A DNA stretch of 58,127 nucleotides from Bradyrhizobium macuxiense (GTDB lineage Bacteria > Pseudomonadota > Alphaproteobacteria > Rhizobiales > Xanthobacteraceae): positions 1-58,127 of the forward strand of contig NZ_LNCU01000102.1 of the NCBI RefSeq assembly GCF_001542415.1, read 5' to 3'. How positions within the stretch are numbered: position 1 is the first letter of the stretch; each line of letters begins with the position of its first letter. This document shows, one piece after another, positions 1 through 7,795 of this stretch. Under the pieces are notes generated by a model. It ran no database searches. It had not been told where the DNA came from and saw nothing but the letters and a program-made list of their open reading frames with translations. The position numbers were made by a program, and so were the translations under genes.

Positions 1-354
1 CCCTCGTTCGGATCATTGCGCGAACTAACCCGGGTCGTCGGCAACGATTGCGCCATCGAGATCGACACGAACAGTTACTCGGTGCCGTGGCGCCTAATTG
101 GTGAGCGCGTGGCGGTAACGGTCGCGGCCGGCGAGGTGCGGATCCGCCATGGATTGCACCAGGTGGCGGTCCATAAGCAATCGGAGGGGCGCCGGCTGCG
201 GATCGTCGATCCCGCCCATCTCGATGGTGTTGCCGGGCGGAATGGCGCGGTTCGCCGGCCGGAGATTGCGGCGGCGGTGCCGGGGTCGTCTCCACCGCCT
301 TCGTTGTTGCGTCCTCTTGCCGAATATGAAGCCGTGATCGGGGGAAGCTTCTGA
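1..354 (+). CDS. istA: IS21 transposase IstA, C-terminal fragment (cut by window edge)
   Basis: The reading frame is open from base 1, so the true start is upstream. The visible 117 residues match the C-terminal beta-rich part of IS21-type DDE transposases, which follows the catalytic core; no catalytic residues are in view. The TGA stop overlaps the ATG of istB (TGATGA at 352-357), the coupled arrangement usual for IS21. Family recognition is from the tail sequence plus the diagnostic istB neighbour. Confidence 0.85.
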   Translation, partial: PSFGSLRELTRVVGNDCAIEIDTNSYSVPWRLIGERVAVTVAAGEVRIRHGLHQVAVHKQSEGRRLRIVDPAHLDGVAGRNGAVRRPEIAAAVPGSSPPPSLLRPLAEYEAVIGGSF

Positions 355-1214
355 TGACGCGCGCAAAGAAGGCAACCGAAGTACCGACTGATCCCCTTGA
401 TGCCATGCTGGCGCGATTGCAGCTCTCCGGCATCCGCGATCAGCTCGATAGCTTGCTCGACGAGGCGGCGCGCGCAAACCTGTCGGCGCGTGAGACGCTG
501 ATCCTGCTGTGCGAACGTGAGATTGCGCGCAAGGATCATCGCCGCATCGACATGGCGCTGAAGCTTGCACACTTCCCGGCCGTGAAGGAGCTTGCGGGCT
601 TCGACTTCGAGGCGCAGCCGTCGATCGATCCGAAGCAGATCCGCGACCTGGCCGCGTCACGTTGGATCGCCAACGGAGAGAACGTGCTGCTGCTCGGCCC
701 GCCGGGCGTCGGTAAGACGCACTTGTCGATCGCGCTCGGGCGAGAGGCAATCCTGGCCGGGTATACGGTGCAGTTCACCACGGCGACGACGCTGGTCGCT
801 GGCCTTGCCAAGGCGCATGGCGATCGGCGCCTGGACGAGAAACTACTCGCGCTGTCGAAGCCAAAGCTACTGATCGTCGACGAGCTCGGCTATCTGCCGC
901 TGGAACCCGACGCGGCCCATCTGTTCTTCCAACTGGTCAGCCGACGCTACGAAACTGGTGCCATGCTGATCACGTCGAACCGCAGCGTTGCCGAATGGGG
1001 CACCGTGTTCGCCGATCCGGTGGTCGCCACCGCGATCCTCGACCGGCTCCTGCACCACAGCTACGTGTTGACTATCCGCGGCGACAGCTACCGGCTCCGC
1101 GCCAAACGGAAGAGCGGCCTCATCAAGCCGCCGCCCGCCGGTGACGGCCCTCCGGTCGGCTCCGCCTCCCTCCGTCCCGTCACCGGCGGAAGCAACCTTC
1201 AACCAAGATCATAA
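354..1214 (+). CDS. istB: IS21 helper ATPase IstB
   Basis: AAA+ ATPase of 286 residues that assists IstA in target selection and transposition. An N-terminal helical IstB domain is followed by Walker A GPPGVGKTH at about residues 115-123 and Walker B LLIVDELGYLPL at about 172-183. Length is slightly above the usual 250-260 because of a Pro/Gly-rich C-terminal extension (about residues 255-286). It starts at the ATG overlapping the istA stop. It appears intact, so the element could be active if istA is complete outside the window. Confidence 0.95.
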   Translation: MTRAKKATEVPTDPLDAMLARLQLSGIRDQLDSLLDEAARANLSARETLILLCEREIARKDHRRIDMALKLAHFPAVKELAGFDFEAQPSIDPKQIRDLAASRWIANGENVLLLGPPGVGKTHLSIALGREAILAGYTVQFTTATTLVAGLAKAHGDRRLDEKLLALSKPKLLIVDELGYLPLEPDAAHLFFQLVSRRYETGAMLITSNRSVAEWGTVFADPVVATAILDRLLHHSYVLTIRGDSYRLRAKRKSGLIKPPPAGDGPPVGSASLRPVTGGSNLQPRS

Positions 1215-1287
1215 CCCGATGGTGGGGGCAGTTCTTCATGACGCAAAGGGGGCAGTTCCGGATGGCGTTTGACACCGAGCTTCAAAA

Positions 1288-2247
1288 ATGACAGAAACTG
1301 GGATCCGGAACGATCGGTGGAGCGTAGCGAAAGGTATCGACCTGCAACAGCTTCGATTGGCTGTTATCGCCTGTGAATGCGGAAGCTTTCGACGAGCCGC
1401 AGAAGCGCTTTCAATCAAGCACAACGTCATCAGCCGTTCTATCAGTCGACTCGAGCATTTGATCGGCGCCTCGCTGTTTGAGCGCTCAAGCGGTGGAATC
1501 AAGCCCACGCGCGCTGGCCGGGCGATTCTACGTATTGCACGGCTGATCCTGGAACAGGTCGACATGCTCGTTGACACCGGTAGATCCGGTGGTCGCGGCG
1601 ACACAGGCCATCTTGTCGTTGGCTTCTACACGTCCATGTCCACCGGCAATTTGCGAGCGACGATAGGTGAACTCAAGAAACTGCTCCCGCAACTCGAACT
1701 GGCTACGGTGGAACGCTCTCGCTCTCATATGATGACTGCCCTCCGTAACGGCACCGTCGACATTGTTGTTGGCCCTGGACGTCTGCCCTCAAAGGACGTC
1801 AGGTCACTACTGCTGTGGAGCGAACGCATTCTGATCTCGCTGCCCCAGGATCACTGTCTGGCAGCACGCCAAATCATCTATTGGACCGATTTGCGTAACG
1901 AAAAGATCCTTCTAAGCGACTATGATCCCGGACGAGAGCTCGAGGATCTCATGATTTCGAAGTTCGTGCTACGTGACGACCGCCCCAAGGTAGAGCGTCA
2001 TGACGTAAGCCGTGGCATCATCAAGAGTCTGACGAGCATGGGTATGGGGCTCAGTCTGGTGATGGAATCGGATATTGGTGCAAGTTTCGCTGGCCTTGTG
2101 TACCGAGAGTTGCAGGACGGAACGGGACCAAGCCGGGTGGACTTCTATGCGCATTGGCGTGACGACAATGAGAATCCGGCTCTAAAGCGTCTCCTAAATC
2201 TGTTGGCAGAACGCTATCCCTCACCTCCGCCGGTTCTCGGGAAATGA
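1288..2247 (+). CDS. LysR-family transcriptional regulator next to the trb operon
   Basis: 319 residues. An N-terminal winged helix-turn-helix (about 17-75, with FRRAAEALSIKHNVISRSI as the recognition region) is followed by a LysR-type effector-binding domain. It converges on the trb operon, and its 3' end overlaps the 3' end of the DUF2274 gene by 34 bp. I recall a LysR gene at this place in other elements of this type, so it may belong to the backbone; that is recollection. The IS21 terminus lies 13 bp before the ATG, so the native promoter and perhaps the original ribosome-binding site have been displaced. The effector and targets are unknown. Confidence 0.88.
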   Translation: MTETGIRNDRWSVAKGIDLQQLRLAVIACECGSFRRAAEALSIKHNVISRSISRLEHLIGASLFERSSGGIKPTRAGRAILRIARLILEQVDMLVDTGRSGGRGDTGHLVVGFYTSMSTGNLRATIGELKKLLPQLELATVERSRSHMMTALRNGTVDIVVGPGRLPSKDVRSLLLWSERILISLPQDHCLAARQIIYWTDLRNEKILLSDYDPGRELEDLMISKFVLRDDRPKVERHDVSRGIIKSLTSMGMGLSLVMESDIGASFAGLVYRELQDGTGPSRVDFYAHWRDDNENPALKRLLNLLAERYPSPPPVLGK

Positions 2248-2459
2248 CTGGCTCGCTTCGCCTTTGCGAAACCGCGGTCCGTGGCCATAAAGCGCGCCAG
2301 CATGGGCGCGATCAGCTTTGCCGGATCGGTGGGCTGCCCATTTTCGCGTGACAGGGCCTCTGCGTAGGCGACGAGATCCCTATGCACTGATGCTGGCAAC
2401 TCAGTGGTGACCTTGACCGGCTTGTCGTCCGGCAGTGCTCCTATTCTAAGCTTGGGCAT
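2214..2459 (-). CDS. DUF2274 family protein, last gene of the trb operon
   Basis: 81 residues, beginning with MPKLRIGALPDDKPVKVTTE. This is the small DUF2274 family that regularly follows trbI in ICE-type trb operons. The sequence has a ribbon-helix-helix flavour (VKVTTELPASVHRDLVAYAEAL), suggesting DNA binding, although the function is not established. It starts 3 nt after the trbI stop, so it is probably translated with trbI. The 3' end overlaps the convergent LysR gene. Confidence 0.85.
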   Translation of the reverse strand: MPKLRIGALPDDKPVKVTTELPASVHRDLVAYAEALSRENGQPTDPAKLIAPMLARFMATDRGFAKAKRASHFPRTGGGEG

Positions 2460-2462
2460 CCC

Positions 2463-3674
2463 CTATCCTCCGTACGGTGCAAGTATGAGGTCGCGATTGA
2501 CGATGACGCGAATCGGGAAACCCGGCCGCACGGTCAGAGTGGGCTGGATGTTGAGACTTCGCCGAACCACCTGCTGTCCGGTCTGGTTGAGTGAGTCGGA
2601 GGCTCCGTGTCGCAATGCCTGGATGATGGCGCTGTCGTTGCTATTGGTATCCGAGCCGGCCCCCAGCTCGGTACCGACCGCCAGAAACGTCGATAGTGCC
2701 GCAGCCTTGAATAGCTCGCCCCAGTGATTGTCCACTTGGTCTTCGAGACCTGTAAACCCGGCGGTGTCAGCGCCAGGTTGCCGCTCGAGAACGATCGAAC
2801 GTCCGTTCGGCATGATCAACCGGGTCCAGACGAGCAGCACGCGGGACTGGCCGAAAGTGACTTGGCTATCGTACATGCCGATCAAACGTGCTCCCTGAGG
2901 CACAAGAAGAAAGCGACCGGTCGGCGTGTCAAACACATTCTCGGTTACCTGTGCCGTGACTTGGCCTGGGAGGTCTGATCGGATTCCGGTGATCAGAGCT
3001 CCCGGAATGACGGTGCCAGCTTGCACGATATACGGTGAAGCTGGCCTCGTGATACGGTCAGAGCTGACCGTGCGACGATCCACAGAAGCGTTCACGAAGG
3101 CAAGCTTTCGGTCCTGACCGCTCTGCGCAAGCCCGTCGGCCGTGGTGCTCGTTGCGTTCGGTGGCATCACACGGTCGCTTCCAACAGCGGCAGCGGCGGT
3201 CGGACGCAGTTCTCCTCCATTGGTCGCGGCGAACAAATGGCTGACACGGGCTGCTTCGGTCTCCTGGTCCCGGCGCTGCTGTTCCGGGTCAGCTCCGATC
3301 GTCGGCGACTGCCCCTGAGCAGCAAGGATCGGTCGACCGAGGTCTCCAGGGAGCGGCGGACCAAGCTGCGGAATCGCCTGCCGTGTGCTGCTCGTGTAAT
3401 CCTTCGGCAGTGTCTCAATGCCGTCGGCAACATTGTGATGTTCGGTGCTGTAAAGCTCATCAGCAGGCTGATTTCGGGAACGATTGTTCTGCAGCGACCA
3501 CAACACCGCTCCACCGATTACAAGTAATGCAGCAGCGCTCCCTCCGGCCAGTACTTTCCGCGACAACCGTGTCACGCGCGGATGCTCAGCTCTTAGACGG
3601 AAGCTCCTAGACTGCTCGTCTTGCGTCCGCGCTGGAGTCGTTTGCTCGTGTTCACTTCCATTCGGAGCATTCAT
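2463..3674 (-). CDS. trbI: Conjugal transfer protein TrbI (VirB10-type)
   Basis: 403 residues. There is a short cytoplasmic N-terminus, one transmembrane segment at about residues 43-62 (VLAGGSAAALLVIGGAVLWSL), a variable periplasmic linker and a C-terminal VirB10/TrbI beta-barrel domain (from about 215, with IVQAGTVIPGALITGIRSDL). The protein spans the envelope and links the inner-membrane and outer-membrane parts of the secretion channel. The start ATG overlaps the trbG stop by 4 bp. Length and domain order are normal. Confidence 0.95.
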   Translation of the reverse strand: MNAPNGSEHEQTTPARTQDEQSRSFRLRAEHPRVTRLSRKVLAGGSAAALLVIGGAVLWSLQNNRSRNQPADELYSTEHHNVADGIETLPKDYTSSTRQAIPQLGPPLPGDLGRPILAAQGQSPTIGADPEQQRRDQETEAARVSHLFAATNGGELRPTAAAAVGSDRVMPPNATSTTADGLAQSGQDRKLAFVNASVDRRTVSSDRITRPASPYIVQAGTVIPGALITGIRSDLPGQVTAQVTENVFDTPTGRFLLVPQGARLIGMYDSQVTFGQSRVLLVWTRLIMPNGRSIVLERQPGADTAGFTGLEDQVDNHWGELFKAAALSTFLAVGTELGAGSDTNSNDSAIIQALRHGASDSLNQTGQQVVRRSLNIQPTLTVRPGFPIRVIVNRDLILAPYGG

Positions 3675-4705
3675 GACGACGGCCTCCCGTCAGTCCTAAC
3701 AATTCTGACTTTCTGCTGATGCTCGCCGCCGAGCCGGAGTTCGGCAGCTGCGAACAGCCGATCGATAATCAACACGTTGCCGTAGGCGCGATAATTGACA
3801 AGTTCGGTCTTACCATCAGGGCCGATGACGAAGAGCGGAGGCATCTGTCCCTGAACAATTCCTTGCGGGAACTCGACATAGACCTTTCGGCCATCGTCAT
3901 ATGCGGCGACCGGTCGCCAGGGTGGCTTGTCCCCTTCAATCGCGTAGCGAGAGATGCGGTTCACTGGCTCCGGAAGAACGGGTTTCAGAGCAACCGAACG
4001 CGATCGTTCGCGGACGGTTTCCGGATAGTACCAGGCAACGGATGGCATGTATGGCCGCTCGCGGGAGCGGAGCTCGATCAGGTAGGTGCGCCGGTCGGTA
4101 TTGACGACAAGATTGGTTTCGATCGATGCGCGGGTCGGCTTGAGCAGGATATGGACACGTCGCGTGTCGCCGCTACCGCTCTCCGTATCGCCCACGACCC
4201 AGCGCACGGTGTCGCCGGCCGCAATAGGCCCCGATCCCGTCAACTGCTCTCCTTCTTCGAGCGCGATATCCGTGATCTGCCCCGGCGCGGCGTAAACCTG
4301 ATAGAGCGCTCCGGGGCTGTAGGCGTAGATTTGCGCTGCGTTGAAATATCCCCGTTTGCGTGGTTCGACCCGGGCTGCGCTATTTGCAGTCTCAACCCGG
4401 TTTACGGGTTGGGGATCTTCTTTCGCGGCCGCCTTACCGCCGAGAGCCGGCTTCCAGAGCGGAGGAACGTGAAGCGGCTTCGATCGGTCGTCGAGAGCCA
4501 TCCGGGGCGCTGGCAACGGGGGCACTTCAGCGTCGTAGCTGATCTCTGGTGGTACGTAGGTTGCGCACCCACCAAGCACGGACGAACAGAGCAGCACAGC
4601 GCATAGAATTGCTCGTCTCGAGCTCACGAACTCGGACCAAATCGATTTGCGCCTGCTTCTGGAGCTGAGACGCTTCAAATGAACGTCAGACGGCGTCTTA
4701 GTCAC
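3671..4705 (-). CDS. trbG: Conjugal transfer protein TrbG (VirB9-type lipoprotein)
   Basis: Outer-membrane-associated VirB9 homologue of 344 residues that forms the channel core with TrbI. The start chosen is the GTG at 4705, overlapping the trbF stop (GTGA). An open frame extends further upstream but lies inside trbF and has no signal sequence. From this start a basic N-terminus leads to a hydrophobic stretch and a lipobox SVLGGC, so the protein should be lipidated. The C-terminal half carries the VirB9/CagX-like beta domain (VAWYYPETV to VRIVRTDGR). Confidence 0.93.
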   Translation of the reverse strand: MTKTPSDVHLKRLSSRSRRKSIWSEFVSSRRAILCAVLLCSSVLGGCATYVPPEISYDAEVPPLPAPRMALDDRSKPLHVPPLWKPALGGKAAAKEDPQPVNRVETANSAARVEPRKRGYFNAAQIYAYSPGALYQVYAAPGQITDIALEEGEQLTGSGPIAAGDTVRWVVGDTESGSGDTRRVHILLKPTRASIETNLVVNTDRRTYLIELRSRERPYMPSVAWYYPETVRERSRSVALKPVLPEPVNRISRYAIEGDKPPWRPVAAYDDGRKVYVEFPQGIVQGQMPPLFVIGPDGKTELVNYRAYGNVLIIDRLFAAAELRLGGEHQQKVRIVRTDGRPSS

Positions 4706-5385
4706 TGACTCAACTCCTTTGACCAGTTGATGGCGCGGACGTAGACGCCAAGGGGATTCTTGCGCAGGCGTTCGGCATCGCGCGGCGTCTCGATCACAAC
4801 AGTGAGAATCGCAGTCCAGCGCTCGTTTGAGCTCAACGAACCGTTGTCGTAGGTGCGCTGGGTCCACGCGACTCGAAAGCTTTCTGAAGACGCGCGAATG
4901 ACGCTGGAGACCTCCACGGAGATCTGTGCCTTGCCCAGCCTGGCAAAGGGATCATTGTTACGCGCATAGTCGTTGAGCGCGGCGGCGCCACGATCGGTTG
5001 TAAAATCGTATGCTCGGAGCCAGTTTTGGCGCAGAACGATGCCGTCGGCCGGCAAGCCTCGGACATCCTCGATAAAGCGTGCCAGATGGTATGCGATCTG
5101 CGCGTCGGTTGGTTGATAGTCGATATTCGCCGGTGCAACCCTTTGGGCTTGACCGAGATGATCGACCTCGACCACCCAGGGCGTGATCGATCCCCGGCTC
5201 GTTTGCCAGACAAGGCTCCCGGCAAAGCCCGCGGACAGCATCAAGCAGCCGAACGCCATCAGACGCCAGTTCTTGGCTTGCACGCGCGCGGATCCTATGC
5301 GTTCGTCCCAAACCTGCGCTGCCTTTTGATAGGGCGTCACCGATTCGGGCATGCGCCCGTAGCGAACGGAACTTCGTTTGAACAT
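4702..5385 (-). CDS. trbF: Conjugal transfer protein TrbF (VirB8-type)
   Basis: 227 residues. A cytoplasmic N-terminus is followed by one transmembrane helix at about 46-63 (LMAFGCLMLSAGFAGSLVW) and a periplasmic VirB8 fold (RFIEDVRGLPADGIVL, ending INWSKELSQ). This inner-membrane assembly factor nucleates the type IV channel. An 87-nt gap separates it from trbL upstream, the largest gap between core trb genes here. Confidence 0.95.
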   Translation of the reverse strand: MFKRSSVRYGRMPESVTPYQKAAQVWDERIGSARVQAKNWRLMAFGCLMLSAGFAGSLVWQTSRGSITPWVVEVDHLGQAQRVAPANIDYQPTDAQIAYHLARFIEDVRGLPADGIVLRQNWLRAYDFTTDRGAAALNDYARNNDPFARLGKAQISVEVSSVIRASSESFRVAWTQRTYDNGSLSSNERWTAILTVVIETPRDAERLRKNPLGVYVRAINWSKELSQ

Positions 5386-5472
5386 CGATGATTGCCCCCT
5401 GGGATCGAGTGATTAGGTTCAAGTCGTGCGTCGCTAGCGCTCGGCTAGCCGCAAAAGCGCATTGGCTGCGTG

Positions 5473-6702
5473 TCAGCGCTCTCCTTCCGACAGATCGACG
5501 GAGGAACCACTGCCACCGTGATCGCCTGAGCGAACCGCGTGGCCGGCTGCCGATGCTCCGTGGCGAATGGTCTGGCTACGCTTCATCCGTCGCGCCCAGT
5601 CGGGCTGACCCGCGGCAGAAGCGCTCGTGGCCTGCTCGCCGGCTTGCCCAGTTCCGTCGAACGCAGCTGCTGCACGTCGCAACGGGCTCAAGGCAGTTGA
5701 GGCGCCCGCCTCCGCGACGCCAGCAAAGCCGCCACTTCGATAGGCGGCGGATGCTCCGCTCAAGACGGCGCCGCCACCGCGCGCGGCGCCAGCCATCGCC
5801 CCGCCGGCAAGACCAGCACCACCGGCGGCAAGACCTGTACCGGCCGCAACAAGGCCGCCGGCAGCAAGGCCCGTTCCGATCGCGGCGCCGGCGCCGAGCT
5901 GCGGCCCGCCGGACACCAACCCGTTAGCAATTCCTGGACCGAAGATACCGAGCCCCAGCAGGGAGAGGGCTGCGAGCACCATCGTCATCGCGTCTTCGAT
6001 GGTCGGCTGTGCACCGCCGAAGCCAGCGGTAAACTGCGAGAACAGTGTCGATCCAATGCCAACGATGACGGCCAGGACGAGAACCTTGATCCCAGAGGAT
6101 ATCACGTTGCCCAGGATCCGCTCCGCCGCGAAGGCGGTCTTGCCAAATAGACCAAAGGGAATGAGCACGAAGCCGGCCAGCGTTGTGAGCTTAAACTCGA
6201 TCAGCGTGACGAAAAGCTGGATTGCCAAAATGAAGAAGGCGAGCAACACCACGACCCAGGCGAACAGGAGAACGACGATCTGGACGAAATTCTCAAAGAA
6301 ACTGATGTAGCCCATCAGATTCGAGATTGAGTCGAGCAACGGTCGGCCGGCGTCGAGGCCGACTTGGGCGATCCTTCCCGGTCGCAGGAAATCGGATGCA
6401 GATAGGCTTGTGCCAGACGCCTTCAGCCCAAGGCCGGCAAAGCTTTCGAAGACGATGCGTGCCAAGCTATTCCAGTTGCCGATGAGGTAGGCGAAGACGC
6501 CCACAAAGAGCGTCTTCTTGACAAGGCGCGCGATGATGTCCTCGTCCGTGCCCCAACTCCAGAACAACGCGGCGAGCGTGATGTCGATCGCCGCAAGGGT
6601 CGTCGCGAGATATCCGACATCGCTACCCAAGAGGCCGAAGCCGTTATCGATATAACGCGTGAACGTTTCCAGGAACTGGTCGATGATCCCGGTACCAGTC
6701 AT
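5473..6702 (-). CDS. trbL: P-type conjugal transfer protein TrbL (VirB6-type)
   Basis: Polytopic inner-membrane channel protein of 409 residues. Several hydrophobic helices lie between about residues 35 and 270 (for example IVVLLFAWVVVLLAFFILAI). They are followed by a long Gly/Ala-rich stretch (about 270-340) and a polar C-terminus. This is typical of TrbL in these elements. The start ATG overlaps the trbK stop by 4 bp, so translation is probably coupled. Confidence 0.95.
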   Translation of the reverse strand: MTGTGIIDQFLETFTRYIDNGFGLLGSDVGYLATTLAAIDITLAALFWSWGTDEDIIARLVKKTLFVGVFAYLIGNWNSLARIVFESFAGLGLKASGTSLSASDFLRPGRIAQVGLDAGRPLLDSISNLMGYISFFENFVQIVVLLFAWVVVLLAFFILAIQLFVTLIEFKLTTLAGFVLIPFGLFGKTAFAAERILGNVISSGIKVLVLAVIVGIGSTLFSQFTAGFGGAQPTIEDAMTMVLAALSLLGLGIFGPGIANGLVSGGPQLGAGAAIGTGLAAGGLVAAGTGLAAGGAGLAGGAMAGAARGGGAVLSGASAAYRSGGFAGVAEAGASTALSPLRRAAAAFDGTGQAGEQATSASAAGQPDWARRMKRSQTIRHGASAAGHAVRSGDHGGSGSSVDLSEGER

Positions 6703-7064
6703 GGCCTGTTCGCCTCAGGTGTCGCCAGAGGCGGATATCCTTGCGGGATCCGGCTCTGATCCTTCGGGGCCGGCGCCAAGCCTGCGGCGGAATCATCGTG
6801 GTCAGGAGCTACAGCCTTCTTGCCAAAGAAGCGACGTCGGTTTTCGTCCCAAACCCGCTTGCAATGGTGATACCCTGCCGTTTCCTCAGAGGTGACGCCG
6901 CGACAGCGTGCAAGGTCAGAGCTGGTTGCACCTGTCGTCTGCTCCACAGTCGGCGGCGGGAGAGAATCGTCTCCACCGCGAAGCTTAATCGTGCAAGCAG
7001 CGACGACGAATACACCGATTGTCGCAAGCAGTGACAACGCCTTGAATGCCCTTACATCGGTCAT
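6699..7064 (-). CDS. trbK: Entry-exclusion-like lipoprotein (TrbK-alt)
   Basis: 121 residues. A signal sequence ends in a lipobox VVAAC near residue 24. Then comes the compact Cys-containing core typical of the alternative TrbK family (RCRGVTSEE...HHCKRVWDENRRRFFG). In RP4, TrbK gives entry exclusion; this family is assigned to that role mostly by position between trbJ and trbL. The start overlaps the trbJ stop by one base (TAATG). The Pro-rich C-terminus is not informative. Confidence 0.85.
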   Translation of the reverse strand: MTDVRAFKALSLLATIGVFVVAACTIKLRGGDDSLPPPTVEQTTGATSSDLARCRGVTSEETAGYHHCKRVWDENRRRFFGKKAVAPDHDDSAAGLAPAPKDQSRIPQGYPPLATPEANRP

Positions 7065-7795
7065 TAGTGGAACATCCGTACGTCCTGGGATTGATAGCCC
7101 TGACCCGGTTTCAGGAATCGACGAAGCTGTTCTCGTCCCTGATCCTGAGCCGATGTCCGCTGAGCGGCTTCAAGACTCTGTGCCCTGGCCTGTGCCGTCA
7201 TGACGGCCGTGAGGTCGGCGAGTTGCTGCGCGTTCAGCGCGAGAATCTGATTGCCGGCCTGCATTGCTTGCAGAGCGCCGCTGGCGCCCTGGCTCGACGT
7301 TACGAGCGCTGACGTCTGGATGCGGTTGGTGTCGAGATTGCCAACGATGCCGGCCTGAACCCGGAGCGCGTCTTGCGTTGCCGTATAAGTATTCTGCCAC
7401 CGCGATTGAGCGTTGGAAATCAGCAACTGATACGACTGGCTGCCGCTAGCTGGCGCATAGCTTGTCGAGAATGCGCGATCAATCTGCTGGACGTCGTAAG
7501 CGATCCGCTGGGCCTGAGCCAGCAATTGCTGGGTCCGCTGGATCGATGATTGCAACGGCTGCAGCGACGAATACGGCAGGTTCGCCAAATTCTTCGTCTG
7601 ATTGATCAGCATATGCGCCTCGTTCTGCAACGAGGTGATTTGGTTATTGATCTGCTGAAGTTCCCGCGCGGCGATCAGGACATTCTGAACGTAGTTGTTT
7701 GGATCGAAGACGATCCACTGCGCCCGCGCGGGCATCGCCACGCCGAGCGTGAGGGCGATGGTGCCGGCAGCCGCCAGTAGGCCAAGGTGCCTCAT
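7064..7795 (-). CDS. trbJ: P-type conjugal transfer protein TrbJ (VirB5-type)
   Basis: 243 residues with a cleavable signal peptide (about 1-25, ending AMPARA) and a largely alpha-helical, Gln-rich mature protein, as in VirB5/TrbJ minor pilus components. It starts with a 4-bp overlap with the trbE stop and is followed directly by trbK. Confidence 0.93.
   Translation of the reverse strand: MRHLGLLAAAGTIALTLGVAMPARAQWIVFDPNNYVQNVLIAARELQQINNQITSLQNEAHMLINQTKNLANLPYSSLQPLQSSIQRTQQLLAQAQRIAYDVQQIDRAFSTSYAPASGSQSYQLLISNAQSRWQNTYTATQDALRVQAGIVGNLDTNRIQTSALVTSSQGASGALQAMQAGNQILALNAQQLADLTAVMTAQARAQSLEAAQRTSAQDQGREQLRRFLKPGQGYQSQDVRMFH

Larger units (their letters stand above)
1..1274 (+). mobile_element. 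IS21-family insertion sequence, right part
   Basis: Holds the end of istA, complete istB and the right terminus. After istB an 11-bp motif GGGGGCAGTTC occurs twice (1224-1234 and 1248-1258, 24 bp apart), as expected for the subterminal transposase sites of IS21 elements, and the sequence then ends in GTTTGACA at 1267-1274. The left end lies outside the window, so the target duplication cannot be checked. The right end falls only 13 bp before the start codon of the next gene. Confidence 0.85.

Noticed and set aside
3719..4606. Plus-strand frame of 295 codons
   Set aside because: Fully antisense to trbG, which is clearly real; no family likeness.
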